From: Xylocopa sonorina | Taxonomy: Eukaryota > Arthropoda > Insecta > Hymenoptera > Apidae | Assembly (NCBI RefSeq): GCF_050948175.1 | Contig: NC_135209.1 | Coordinates: forward strand, 310,001-374,000 | Length of the DNA: 64,000 nucleotides | Reading direction: 5' to 3' | Part shown: positions 37,401-51,400 of the stretch, piece after piece | Layout: every line of letters begins with the position of its first letter | Position numbering within the stretch: the first letter of the stretch is position 1 | The notes under the pieces: model-generated | Seen by the model: only the letters and a program-made list of their open reading frames with translations | Databases searched by the model: none | What the model was told of the DNA's origin: nothing | Program-made: the position numbers and the translations under genes

Positions 37401-39060
37401 GAATCTTCCTTTCTAGGAAGTAGCGTATGCAGATGTCTACGTATCGTAGCAACAGAGTTCTAACGCTTCTTAAAACGCGATATCGCATCTCATTCCTGTG
37501 TTTCACGATAAGATATAATATTCATTGCGAAGTGTCATCTATACCTCGTACTCACTTCAAAAGAATGTAAATGCGACACTTCCTTGCTACGAAATAGCTT
37601 TTGCAGATATCTACGTAACGAAGAAATAGAGATCTAATGCTTCTTAAAACGCGATATCGCATGCCATTTCTATGTTCCATGATAAGATATAATATTCATT
37701 GCGAAGTGTCATGTATACCTCGTATTCACGTCAAAAGAATGTAAACGCAGCACTTTATTGCTAGGAAGTAGCGATTGCAGATTTCTACGTATCGAAGCAT
37801 TAGGTTTCTAATGCTTCCTAAAGCGTGATATCGCATCCGATTTCTATGTTTGATGATGAGATATAATATTCATTGCGAAGTGTTATGTATACCACGTATT
37901 CACTTCAAAAGAGTGTAAATGCGACACTTCCTTGATAGGAAGCAGAGTTTGCAGATGTCTACATATCGAAGCAATAGAGTTCTATACTTCTTAAAACGAA
38001 ATATCGCATCTCATTTCTATATATCATGATAGGATATAATATTCATTGTGGAGTGTTATGTATAACTTGTAGTCGCTTCAAAAGAATGTAAATGCGATAC
38101 TTCCTTGCAATTGAATAGCGTTTGCAGATGTCTCCGTATCAAAGCAATAGAGGTTTAATGCTTCTTAAAACGGGATTCCGTATCTCATTTCTATGTTTCA
38201 TGATAAGATATAATATTTATAGCGAAGTGCCATGTATAACTCATATTCGCTTAAAAAGAATGTAAATGCGCCACTTCCTCGCTAGGAAATATCGTTTGTC
38301 GATGTCTCCGTATCGAAGCAATAGAGTTCTAATGCCAATTAAATAGCGATATCGCATCACATTTCTATGTTTCATGATAAAATATAATATTCATTGCGAA
38401 GTGTCATGTACACCTCGTATTCATTTCAAATCAATGTAAATGCGACACTTCCTTGCTTGGAAATAGCGTTTGTAGATGTCTAAGTATCGTAGCAATAGTG
38501 TTCTAATGATTCTTCGGACGCGATATCGCATCTCACTTCCATGTTTCATTATAAGATATAATATTCATTGCGAAGTGTCATGTATAGCTCGGATACACTT
38601 CAAATGATTGTAAATGCGGCACTTCCTTGCTAGGATATAGCGATGGCTGATTTCTACGTATGGAAGCAACAGAGTTCTAATGCTTCTTAAAACGAGATAT
38701 AGCATCTCATTTCTATGTTTTATGATAGGATATAATATTCATTGCGGAGTGTCATGTATACCGCGTATTCAGTTCAAAATAATGTAAATACGACACTTCC
38801 TTGCAAGGAAATCGCGTTTGCAGATGTCTACTTTTCGTAGCATTAGAGCCCTAATGCTTCTCAAAACGCAATATCGCATCTCATTTCTATATTTCATGAT
38901 AAGATATAATATTCATTGCGAAGTGTCACGTATACCTCGCATACACTTCAAACGAATGTAAATGCGACACATGCTTGCTAGGATATAGCGATGGCAGAAT
39001 TGTACGTGTTGTAGCATTGGAGTTCTAATGCTTCTTAAAACGCGATATCGCATCTCATTT
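34500..39060 (+). repeat. Six-monomer higher-order repeat domain (1043-bp unit)
   Basis: The word CTTGATAGGAAGCAGAG occurs at 34801, 35844 and 37931, giving offsets of 1043 and 2087 bp (6 and 12 monomers). Other private words agree: GATGGCTGATTTCTACG at 36555 and 38642, GACACATGCTTGC near 36880 and 38967, and CGCATGCCATTTC at 34528 and 37658 (offset 3130, 18 monomers). The domain is therefore a nested set of copies of a six-monomer unit, some incomplete. Confidence 0.9.
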
Positions 39061-39469
39061 CTATGTTTCCTGATAAGATGTAATATTCATTCCGAAGTGT
39101 TATGTATTCCTCGTCTACACTCCAAAAAAATGTAAATGCGACACTGCCTTGCTAGGAAGTAGCGTTTGCAAATGTCTACGTATCGAAGCATTAGAGTTCT
39201 AATACCTCCTCAATCGCCATATCCCATCTCATTTCTATGTTTCATGATAAGATATAATATTCATTGCGAAGTGTCATGTATACCTCGTATTCACTTGAAA
39301 AGAATGTAAATGCGACACTTCCGTGCTCGGAAGTAACGTTTGCAGATGTCTTCGTATCGTAGCAGCAGAGTTCTAATGCTTCTTAATACGCGATATCGCA
39401 TCTCATTTCTATGTTTCATGACAAGAAATAATATTCATTACGAAGTGTAATGTATACCTCGTATTCACT

Positions 39470-41215
39470 TCAAATGAATGTAAATGCACATCCTTGCTAG
39501 TAAATAGCGTTTCCAGATGTCTACGTATCGAAACAATAGGGTCCTAATGATCCTTAAAACGAGATGTCGAATCTCATTTCTGTGTTTCATGATAAGATAT
39601 AATATTCATTGCGACGTGTTATGTGTACCTCTTCTTCAAGGAAAAGAATGTAAATGTGGCACTTCCTTGCTTTTAAGTAGCGTTTGCAGATGTCTACGTA
39701 TCGGAGCAATAGAGTCCTAACGCTTCTTAAAACGCGATATCGCATCCCATAACTATGTTTCATGATAAGATATAATATTCATTGCGAAGTTTCATGTATA
39801 CCTCGTATTCACTGCAAAGGAATGTAAATGCGAAACTTCCATGCTAGGAAATAGCGTTTGCAGATGTATACGTATCGAAGCAATAGTGTTCTAAAGCTTC
39901 TTAAAACGCGATATCGCATCTCATCCCTATGTATCATGATAAGATATAATATTCATTGTGGTGTGTTGTGTATACCTCGTATTCACTTCAAAGGAATGTA
40001 AATGCGACACTTCCTTGCTAGGAAATAGCGTTTGCAGATGTCTACGTATCGTAGCAATAGGGTCCTAATGCTTCTTAAAACGCGATATCGCATCTCATTC
40101 CTACGTTTCATGATAGGATATAATATTCATTGTGCAGTGTTATGTATATCTCTTCTACACGTCAAATGAATGTAAACGCGACACCTCCTTGCTAGGAAAA
40201 AGTGTTTGCAAATGTCTACGTATCGTAGCAATAGAGTTCCAATGCTTCTCAAAACGCGATATCGTATCTCATATCTATGTCTCATGATAGGATGTAATAT
40301 TCATTGTGCAGTATCACATATACCTCGCATATACTTGAAATGAATGTAATTGCGACACTTCCGTTCTAGGCAATTACGTTTCCACATGTCTACGTATCGA
40401 AGCAATAGAGTTCTATAGCTTCTTAAAACGTGATATCGCATCTCATTTCTATGTTGCAAGATAAAATGTAATATTCATTGCGAAGTGTTATGTAGTCTTC
40501 GTCTACACTTCAAAAGAATGTAAATGCGACGCTACCTTGCTAGGAAGTAGCGTTTGCAGATGTCTACGTATCGAAGAAATAGTGTTCTAACCCTTCTTAA
40601 ATCGTGATATCGCATCTCATTTCTATGTCTCATGATAAGATATAATATACATTGTGCAGTGTTATGTATACCTCGTATTCACTTCAAATGAATGTAAATG
40701 CACATCCTTGCTAGTAAATAGCGTTTCCAGATGTCTACGTTTCGAAACAGTAGGGTTCTAATGATCCTTAAAACGAGATGTCGAATCTCATTTCTGTGCT
40801 TCATGATAAGATATAATATTCATTGCGACGTGTTGTGTATACCTCTTCTTCAAGGAAAAGAATGTAAATGTGGCACTTCCTTGCTTTTAAGTAGCGTTTG
40901 CAGATGTCTACGTATCGGAGCAATAGAGTCCTAACGCTTCTTAAAACGTGATATCGCATCCCATAACTATGTTTCATGATAAGATATAATATTCATTGCG
41001 AAGTTTCATGTATACCTCGTATTCACTGCAAAGGAATGTAAATGCGAAACTTCCATGCTAGGAAATAGCGTTTGCAGATGTATACGTATCGAAGCAATAG
41101 TGTTCTAATGCTTCTTAAAACGCGATATCGCATCTCATCCCTATGTATCATGATAAGATATAATATTCATTGTGGTGTGTTGTGTATACCTCGTATTCAC
41201 TTCAAAAGTACGTAA
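39470..41215 (+). repeat. Seven-monomer duplication (1214-bp offset)
   Basis: The block at about 39470-40000 recurs at about 40685-41215. Shared features include a shortened TGCACATCCTTGCTAG, CCTCTTCTTCAAGG in place of the usual CACTTC block, and CTTGCTTTTAAGTAGCG. The two copies differ at only a few positions and give matching 67-codon open frames, which are repeat shadows and not genes. Confidence 0.85.
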
Positions 41216-43861
41216 ATGCGACACTTCCTTGCTAGGTAATAGCGTTTGTAGATGTCTACGTATTGAAGCAATAGAGTTCTAGTGCTTCTTAAAACGGGAT
41301 ACCGCATCTCATTTCTATGTTTCATGATAAGATATAAAATTCATTGCGAAGTGTCATGTAGACCTCGTATTCACTTCAAATGAATGTAAATGCAACGCTT
41401 CCATGCTATTAAATAGCGTTTGCAGATGTCTCCGCATCGAGGCCATAGAGTTTTAATGCTTCTTGCAACGCGATATCGCATCCCTCTTCTATGTTTCATG
41501 ATAAGATATAATATTTATTGTGCAGTGTTATGTATACCTCGTATTCACTTAAAATGAATGTAAATGCGACACTTCCTTGCTGGGAAGTAGAGTTTCCAGA
41601 TGTCTACGTATTGAAGCAATAGAGTTCTAGTGCTTCTTAAAACGGGATACCGCATCTCATTTCTATGTTTCATGATAAGATATAAAATTCATTGCGAAGT
41701 ATCATGTAGACCTCGTATTCACTTCAAATGAATGTAAATGCAACGCTTCCATGCTATTAAATAGCGTTTGCAGATGTCAAAGTATCGTACCAACAGAGTT
41801 CTAACGCTTCTTAAAATGCGATATCGCATCTCACTTCTACGTTTCATGATAAGATATAACATTCATTGCAAAGTGTCATGTATACCTCGTATTCACTTCA
41901 AATGAATGTAAATGCGATACTTCCTTGCTAGGAAATGGCGTTTGCAGATATCTACGTATCGAAGCAATAGTGTTCCAAAGCTTCTTAAAGCATGATATCG
42001 CATCCCATTTCTATGTTCAGAATAAGATATAATATGCATTGCGAAGTGTCATGTATACCTTGTATTCACTTCAAAAGAATGTAAATGCGACACTTCCTTG
42101 CAAGGAAATAGCGTTTGTAGATGTCTACGCATCGAAGCAATAGAGTCCTAATGCTTCTTAAGACAAGATACCGTAACTCATTTCTATGTTTCACGATAAG
42201 ATATAATATTCATTGCGAGGTGTCATGTATATCTTGTATTCACTTCCAAGGAATGTAAATGCGACAATTCCATGCTAGGAAATAGCGTTTGCAGATGTCT
42301 CCGTATCGTAGTAATAGCTGCGAAGTGCCATGTATACCTCGCATACACTTCGAAAGAATGTAAATTCAACACTTCCTTACTAGGAAATATCGTTTGCAGA
42401 TGTCTACGTATCGTAGCAATAGTGTTCTAATGCTTCTTTAATCGCGATATCGCATCTCATTTCTATGTTTCGTGATAAGATATAATATTCATTGCGAAGT
42501 GTAATGTATACCTCGCATACACTACAAAAGAATGTGAATGCGACACTTCCATGCTAGGAAGTAGCGATTGCAGATGTCTACGTATCGTAGAAATAGTGTT
42601 CTAGTGCTTCTTAAATTGCGATATAGCATCTCATTTCTATGTTTCATGATATGATATAATATTCATTGTGGAGTGTTATGTATACCTCGTATTCACTTCA
42701 AAAGAATGTAAGTGCGACGCTTCCTTGCTAGGAAATAGAGTTTGCAGGTGACTACGTATCGAAGCAATAGGGTTCTAGTGCTTCTTAAATCGCGATATCG
42801 CATATCATTTCTATGTTTCATGGTAAGATATAATGTTCATTGTGCAGTGTCATGTATACCTAGTATTCACTTCAAAAGAATGTAAAGGCGACACTTCCTT
42901 GCTAGGAAATAGCGTTGGCAGATGTCTACGTATCGAAACAATAGAGTTCTAATGCATCTTAAATCGCGATATCGCATCTCATTTCTATGTTTCACGATGA
43001 GATGTAATATTCATTTTAAGTGTCACTTATACCTCGCATACACTGCAAATGAATGTAAATGCGTCACTTCCTTGCTAGGAAATAGCGTTTGCAGATGTCT
43101 CCGTATCGAAGCAATTGAGTTCTAATGCTCTTCAAATCACGATATCGCATCTGATTTCTGCGTTTCATGATAAGATATAATATCTATTGTGGAGTGATAT
43201 GTATACCTCGTATTCACTTCAAAAGAATGTAAATGCAACACTTCCTTGCTAGGAAATTGGGTTTGCAGATGTCTCCGTATCGAAGCAATATGGTTCTAAT
43301 GCTTCTTAAATCGCGATATCGCATTCCATTTCTATGTTTCGTGATAAGGTATAATATTCATTGTGGAGTGCTATGTATACCTCGTTTCCACTTCAAAACA
43401 ATGTAAATGTGACACTTCCTTACTATTAAATAGCGTCTGCAGATGTCTACGTATCGTAGCAATAGAGTTCCAATGCCTTTTAAAACACGATATCGCATCT
43501 CATTTCTATGTCTCATGATAAGATATAATATTCAATGCGAAGTGTCATGTACACCGCGCATACGCTTCAAATGAATGTAAATGCGGCAGTTCCTTGCTAG
43601 GAAATAGCGGTTGCAGATGTCTACGTATCGAAGCAATAGGGTTGTAATGCTTCTTAAAACGAGATGTCGCATCTCATTCCTATGTTTCATGATAAGATAT
43701 AATATTCATTGTGCAGTGTCATGTATACCTCGTATTCACTTCAAAATAATGTAAAGGTGACTCTTCCTTGCGGGGAAATAGCCTTTGCAGATGTCTACGT
43801 ATCGTAGCAACAGAGTTCTAAAGCTTCATAAAACAAGATATCGCATCTCATTTATATGTTT

Positions 43862-43865
43862 CATG
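43862..43865. other. Target-site duplication CATG (5' side)
   Basis: CATG here and at 45441-45444 flank the LTR. Removing the insertion rebuilds the normal monomer word GTTT-CATG-ATAAG (phase 35-38). Confidence 0.95.
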
Positions 43866-45440
43866 TGTAACGTCTGGCGTACCGCCTTCCATCCCCTAGC
43901 TCCTCCCACAGCTTCCGGCAGCGACGTACTCACCGTCAGCAGCACCTAAGCACACAGGACGAGCGCCACCACAACCAAACATACACGACGTCCGCCGAGC
44001 CAAGGCTGCTATCAAGGTACGAAGACCTAGGAGTTCGACCGATCGACCGTGTGACAACGTGCAGCATTTCCAAAGCCAGGAAAGATGCAGCATCCAACCA
44101 GACGACTGGACCACTGGGCACAGCAGCGAATCACGTGCACCATTACAGCGTTATTCCTATTTCCAAAGTATATATTCGTAAATCGTACTCTAGATCTAAG
44201 TACTCGACACATACATTGTACATACGCAGACAACACACACATTGTTTCTAAGATCAACGTAAATATCCATAATTATAAGTTGCGATACGCTCGAGCGGGC
44301 GTCCGACGCGCGCGGCTCACGCGTAACGCGAGCCGCGCCCCACTCCGACCGGCCGCCCACTGCGCGGGCCAAGCGGCCACCCCACTCCGGGGTCCAGCTA
44401 CTCGGGTGCCACGCGACCTAAGGAGGTCGCGGACCCGCGATGCGAGAGGCAGTCTTCTCCGAGCCTCGTTCCAAGCTGATCATTAGACAGCTCTAATGCC
44501 TAAGGACTATTATCCACCTTAGTCAGAGGTGTTCATAATTCCATTCTAAATTCAAGTTCAATTCCAATCATCGAGTCTAGTTCTAATTCCAATTCTAAAC
44601 AATTAAGTCTACTTTCAACTTAGTCTTAGGGAAAGTACAGTGTAAGCTTAGGATTAACTTAGAATATACTTTGATTTTACCTCCTAACTACTAGTTCAGT
44701 AATTGATAATTTCCATTAACTTCATTCTTATCCTGGGAGTTCTTCCACGAGCCAACGCGTGGATATTTTACATTCAATCCAATCGTTAGTCGATCATTGG
44801 TAATCAGCTGGTTAGTGCGGACCGCCGCTTAGCTTCGCTGACCCATACGTGAGACTGCGTGCAGATAACGCCGACATTTCACTCTCTGGACCGACAGGCT
44901 AGAACGGACCGCCGCTTACCCGAGTCGTATCTAGTCTGCTGAAATTAGACGCGAATGTGCAGTAATTCGAAGCGAAAGGCTCGACGTGCGGGAAGGAAGA
45001 ACATTCTACGCCGTCTCGTACGTGAACACGTGGGCACCAAAGCCTTACCGTCGATCTGTGCATCCGCCACCTTCCTCGTGGCTTCTCAACGCTCCACGCC
45101 GACAACATTATGCGATCCAGGGAAGCCGAACATTGCTGAATCCCCGCAACGCTGGGCGCTCATCCCTTTGGACATTCAGCCTCGCACTCCTTTCGCAGCA
45201 TCGATACCAGACTACGATCCACCGAAGCAGAGATATCTCAGGAAAGAATATTGATTTGTTCGCTATCAAGACGGCAAAGGTAGGATTTTTCCACATTTAC
45301 CGCGTTAGCGTGTTCGTAAAAGCGTTCGTTGTCCCACGGAAATAACCCGGCATTAGTCGCAACTAAGCGAGCCGTTTCCGCGAATTGGCTGCGTGTCGTC
45401 TACGAGTAAAGCGGAAATTTTCCACCCTCGTGACGTGACA
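43866..45440 (+). mobile_element. Solo LTR of a Ty3/gypsy-type element (third subfamily)
   Basis: 1575 bp from TGTAACGTCTGGCG to CTCGTGACGTGACA, flanked by CATG. It shares ends with the other LTRs, a TATAA at 44274-44278, the GC-rich block (GCGGCTCACGCGTAACGC, near 44310) and GACC...GGAGGTCGCGGAC near 44415. Much of the remaining sequence is diverged. No internal coding region is present, so it is a product of LTR-LTR recombination or of an otherwise incomplete insertion. Small open frames in the GC-rich block lack recognisable domains. Confidence 0.9.
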
Positions 45441-48400
45441 CATGATAAGATATAATTTTCATTGCGAAGTATGATGTATACCTCGTATTCACTTCATAAG
45501 AATGTAAGTGCGACACTTCCAAGCTAGGAAATAGCGTCTGCAGATGTCTACGTATCGAAGCAATAGAGTTATAATACTTCTTAAAACGGGAAACCGCATC
45601 TCATTTCTATATTTCATGATAAGGTATAATATTCATTGCGAAGTATGAATACCTCATGTATACCTCGAATTCACTACAAAAGAATGTGAATGCGACATTT
45701 CATTGCTAGGAAGTAGCGTTTGCAGATGCCTACGTATCGGAGCAATAGAGTTCTAATGCTTCTTAAATCGCGATATCGCATATCATTTCTATGGTTCATG
45801 ATAAGATATATTATTCATTGCGAAGTGTTATGTATTTCTCGTCTACACTTCAAATGGATGTAAATGCGACACTTCCTTTCTAGGAAATTACATTTCCAGA
45901 TGTCTACGTATCGAAGCAATAGTGTTCTAATGCGTCTTAATTTGCGATAACGCATCTCATTTATACGTTTCATAATAAGATATAATATTCATTGCGAAGT
46001 GTTATGTATTCCTCGCTTACACTTCAAATGAATGTAAATGCGACACTTCCTTTCTAGGAAATTACATTTCCAGATGTCTAGGTATCGAAGCACTACAGTT
46101 CTAATGCTTCTTAGAACGCGATATCGCATCTCATTTATACGTTTCATGATAAGATATAATATTCATTGCGAAGTGTTATGCATTCCTCGTAATCACTTCA
46201 ATTGAATGTAAATGCGACACTTCCTTGCTAAGTAATAGCGTTTGCAGATGTCTGCGTATCGTAGCAATAGGGTTCTAATGCTTCTCAAAACGCGATATCG
46301 CATCTCATTTCTATGTTTCATGATAAGACATAATATTCATTGCGATGTGTCACTTATACCTCGCATACACATCAAATGAATGTAAATGCGACACTTGCTT
46401 GCTAGGAAATAGCGTTTGCAGATGTCTCCGTATCGAAGCAATAGAGTTCTAATGCTTCTTAAATCGCGATATGGCATCTCAATTCTATGTTTCATGATAT
46501 GATATAATATTCATTGCGATGTGGCATGTATACCTCGCATACACCTCAAATGAATTGTAAATGCGACACTTCCTTCCTAGGAAGTAGCGTTTGCAGATGT
46601 CAACGTATCGAAGTAATTGCGTTCTAATGCTTCCTAAAACGCGATATCGCATCTCATTTCTATGTCTCATGAAAAGATATAATATTCATTGCAAAGTATA
46701 ATGTATACCTCGTATTCACTTCAAAAGAATGTAAATGCGACACTTCCTTGCTAGGAAATAGCGTTTGCAGATTTCCACGTATCGTATCAGTAGGGTTCTA
46801 AAGCTTCTCAAAACGCGATATCGCATCTCATTTCTACGTTTCATGATAAGATATAATATACATTGCGAAGAGACATGTATACCTCGTATTCACTTCAAAA
46901 GAGTGAAAATGCGACACTTCCTCGCCAGGAAATAGCGTTTGCAGATGTCCACGTATCGTAGCAGTAGAGTTCTAACGCTTCTCAAAACGCGATATCGCAT
47001 CTCATTTCTATGTTTCATGGTAAGATATAATGTTCACTGCGAAGTGTCATGTATATCTCGCATACACTTCAAATGAATGTGCATGTGACACTTCCTTACT
47101 AGGAAATAGCGTTTGCAGATGTATACGTATCGAAGCAAGAGAGTTCTAATGCTTCTTAAAACGCGATATCACATCTCATTTCTATGTCTCATGATAAAAT
47201 ATAATATTCATTGCGAAGTGTCATGTATACCTCGTATTTACTTCAAAAGATTGTAAATGCGACACTTCCTAGGTATAAAATAGCGTTTGCACGTGTCTAC
47301 GTATCGAAGCAATAGTGTCCTAATGCTTCCTAAATCGCGATATCGCATCTCATTTCTATGTTTTATGATAAGATATAATATTCATTGTGCAGTGATATCT
47401 ATACCTCGTATTCACTTCAAAAGGATGTAAATGTGGCACTTCATTGCTGGGAAATAGCGTTTGTAGATGTCTGCGTATCGAAGCAATAGGGTTCTGATGC
47501 TTCTTAAATCGCGATATCGCACTTCATTTCCATGTTTCATGATGAGATATAATATTCAGTGTGGAGTGTTATGTATTCCTCGCATACACTTCAATTGAAT
47601 TGTTAATGCGACACTTCCTTGCTAGGAAGTAGCGTCTGCAGATGTCTACGTATCGTAGCAATAGAGTTCTAATGCTTCTTAAATCGCGGTATCGCATCTC
47701 ATTCCTATGTTTCGTGATAATATATAACATTCATTGCGAAGTGTCATGTATACCTCGCATACATTTCAAATGAATGTAAATGCGACACTTCCTTAATAGG
47801 AAATAGAGTTTGCAGATGTTTACGTATCGGAGCAATAGAGTTCTAATGCCTCCTAGATCGCGATATCGCATCTCATTTCTATATTTCTCGATAAGATATA
47901 ATATTCGTTGTGCAGTGTTATGTATACCTCGTACTCACTTCAAAAGAAAGTAAATGCGACACTTCCTTGCTAGGATATAGTGATGGCTGATGTCTACGTA
48001 TGGAAGCAACAGAGTTCTAATGCTACTTAAAACGAGATATCCCATCTCATTTCTATGTTTCATGATAAGATATAATATTCATTGCGAAGTGTTATGTATA
48101 CCTCGCATACACTACAAGTGAATGTAAATGCAGCACTTCCTTGCTAGGAAATAGCGTTTGCAGACGTCCACGTATCGAAGCAATAGGATTCTAATGCTTC
48201 CTAAATCGCGATATCGCAACTCATTTTTATGTTTCATGATAAGATATAATATTCTTTGCGAAGTGTCTTCTATACTTCGTATTCACATGGAAAGTGTATA
48301 AATGCGACACTTCCTTGCTAGGAAATAGTGTTTCCAGATGTCTACGTATCGTAGCAATAGACTTCTAATGCTTCTTAGAACGCGATATCGCATCTCATTT

Positions 48401-51400
48401 CTATGTTTCATGAGAAGATATAATGTTCATTGCGAAGTGTCATGTATATCTCGCATACACTTCAAATGAATGTGCATGAGACACTTCCTTACTAGGAAAT
48501 AGCGTTTGCAGATGTCTACGTATCGAAGCAATAGAGTTCTAATGCTTCTTAAATCGCGATATGGCATCTCAATTCTATGTTTCATGATATGATATAATAT
48601 TCATTGCGATGTGGCATGTATGCCTCGCATACACCTCAAATGAATTGTAAATGCGACACTTCCTTCCTAGGAAGTAGCTTTTGCAGATGTCAACGTATCG
48701 AAGCAATAGAGTTCTAATGCTTCCAAAATCGCGATATCGCAACTCATTTTTATGTTTCATGATAAGATATAATATTCATAGTGCAGTGTTATGTATACCG
48801 CGTACTCACTTCAAAAGAAAGTAAATGCAACACTTCCTTGCTAGGAAATAGCGTTTGCAGATGTCTACGAAACGAAGCAGTAGGGTTCTAATGCTTCTCA
48901 AATCGCGATACCGCATCTCATTTCTATGTTACATGATTAGATATAATATTCATTGCGAAGCGTTATGTATTCCTCGTCTGCACTTCAAATGAATTTAATG
49001 CGACACTCCTTTCCTAGGAAGTAGCGTTTGCAGATGTCTCCGTATCGAAGCAATAGAGTTCTAATGCTTCCTATAACGAGATATAGCATCTCATTTCTAT
49101 GTTCCATGAAAAGATATAATATTCACTGCGAAGTGTCATGTATATCACGTATTCACTTCAAAAGAATGTAAATGCGACACTTCCTTGCTAGGAAATAGCG
49201 TTTGCAGATGTCTATGTATCGAAGTAATAGAGTTCTAATGCTTCCTAAATCACGATATCGCATCTCATTTTATTGTTTCATAATAAGATATTATATTCAT
49301 TGCGAAGTGTCATGTACACCTCACATACACTTCAAATGAATGTAAATGCACAACTACCTTGCTAGGAAGTAGCGTTTGCGGATGTCTACGTATCGAAGAA
49401 ATAGTGTTCTAATGGTTCTTATAACGAGATATAGTATCTCAAATCTATGTTTTATGATAGGATATAACATTCATTGCGAAGTGTCATGTAAACCTCGTAT
49501 TCCTTTCAAAGGAATGTAAATGCGCAACTACCTTGCTAGGAAGTAGCGTTTGCGGATGTCTACGTATCGAAGAAATAGAGTTCTAGTGCTTCTTATAACG
49601 AGATATAGTATCTCAAATCTATGTTTTATGATAAGATATAACATTCATTGCGAAGTGTCATGTAAACCTTGTATTCCTTTCAAAGGAATGTAAATGCGCA
49701 ACTACCTTGCTAGGAAGTAGCGTTTGCAAATGTCTACGTATCGAAGCAATAGATTTCTAAAGCTTCCTCAATCGCCATATCCCATCTCACTTCTATGTTT
49801 CATGATAAGATATAATATTCATTGCGAAGAGTCATCTATACCTCGTACTCACTTCAAAAGAATGTAAAAGCGACTCTTCCTTGCTTGGAAATAGCGTTTC
49901 CAGATATCTACGAATCGTAGTAATAGATATCTAATGCTTCTTAAAACGCGATATCGCATCTCATTTCTATGTTTCATGATAGGCTATAATATTCAATGCG
50001 ATGTGTTATGTATATCTCGTATTCACTTCAACTGAATGTAAATGCGACACTTCATTGCTACTAAGTAACGTTTGCAAATGTATACGTATAGTAGCAATAG
50101 GGTTCTAGAGAGATTCATATCACGATATCGCGTCTCATTTCTATGTTACATGTTAAGATATAATATTCATTGCGAAGTGTCATATATAGCTCGTATTCAC
50201 TTCAAATGAATGTAAATACATATCCTTGCTAGTAAATAGCGTTTCCAGATGTCTATGTATCGAAACAATAGATTTCTAATGCTTCTTAAAACGAGATGTC
50301 GCATCTCATTTCTATGTTTCATTATAAGATATAATATTCAGTGCGAAGTGATATGAATACCTCGTATTCGCCTCAAAAGAATGTAAATGCGACACTTCCT
50401 TGCTAGGTAATAGCGTTTGCAGATGTGTACTTATTGTAGCAATAGTGTTCTAATGCTTTTCAAAACGCTCTATCGCATTTCATTTCTATGTTTCGTGATA
50501 AGGTATAATATTCATTGCGAAGTGTCATGTATACCTCGTATTCATTTCAAAAGATTGTAAATGCGACACTTCCTTGCTGGGAAATAGCGTTTTACATGTC
50601 TACGTATCGTAGCAGTAGAGATCTAATGCTCCTTAAAACGCGAGATAGTATCTCATTTCTGTGTCTCATGATAAGATATAATATTCATTGCCATGTGTCA
50701 TGTATACCTCGTATTCACTCCCAATGAATGTAAATGCGACACTTCCTTGCTAGGAAATAGCGTTTTCTGATGCCTACGTATCGAAGCAATAGAGTTCTAA
50801 TGCTTCTTAAATCGCAATATCGCATCTCATTTCTATGTTTCGTGATAAGATATAATATTCATTGTGGTTTGTTATGTATACTCCGTTTTCGCCTCAAAAC
50901 AATGTAAATGCGACACTTCCTTGCTAGCAAATTACGTTGGCATATGTCTACGTATCGAAGCAATAGAGTTCTAATGCTTCTTAAAGCGCCATATCGCTTC
51001 TAATTTCTATGTTTCATGATAAGATATAATATTCATTGCGAAGTGTCATGTATACCTCGCATACACTTCAAAAGAATGTAAATGCGACACTTCCTTGCTA
51101 GGAAATAGCGTCTGCAGGTATCTACGTATCGTAGCAATAAAGTTCTAATGCTTCTTAAAACGGGATATCGCATCCCATTTCAATGTTTCGTGATGAGATA
51201 TAATATTCATTGCGAAGTGCCATCTATACCTCGTATTCACTTGAAAAGTATGTAAATGCGACACTTCCTTGCTAGGAAATTACGTTTGCAGATGTCTACG
51301 AATCGTAGCATTAGAGTTCTAATGCTTCTCAAAACGCGATATCGCATCTCATTTCTATGTTTCATGATAAGATATAATATTCATTACGACGTGGCATGTA

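Larger units (their letters stand above)
22245..43865 (+). repeat. 174-bp satellite array (plus orientation), longest uninterrupted part
   Basis: About 124 tandem monomers with the standard landmarks. I see no gene, RNA or transposon in it. Truncated monomers occur at about 27120-27140 (about 59 bp missing), 34480-34500 (joined through a TA run) and 42317 (about 65 bp missing). Runs of nearly identical adjacent monomers occur at 23.9-24.2, 24.5-24.9, 25.9-26.6 and 41.27-41.78 kb. Multi-monomer duplications are listed separately. It ends at CATG (43862-43865). Confidence 0.95.

Noticed and set aside
10393..43865. CRISPR array
   Set aside because: The units are contiguous 174-bp monomers with no separate spacers, in an animal-type genome with piggyBac and Ty3/gypsy elements.
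43896..45345. Open frames up to 133 codons in the 43.9-kb LTR
   Set aside because: GC-rich LTR sequence with overlapping frames on both strands; no recognisable protein.
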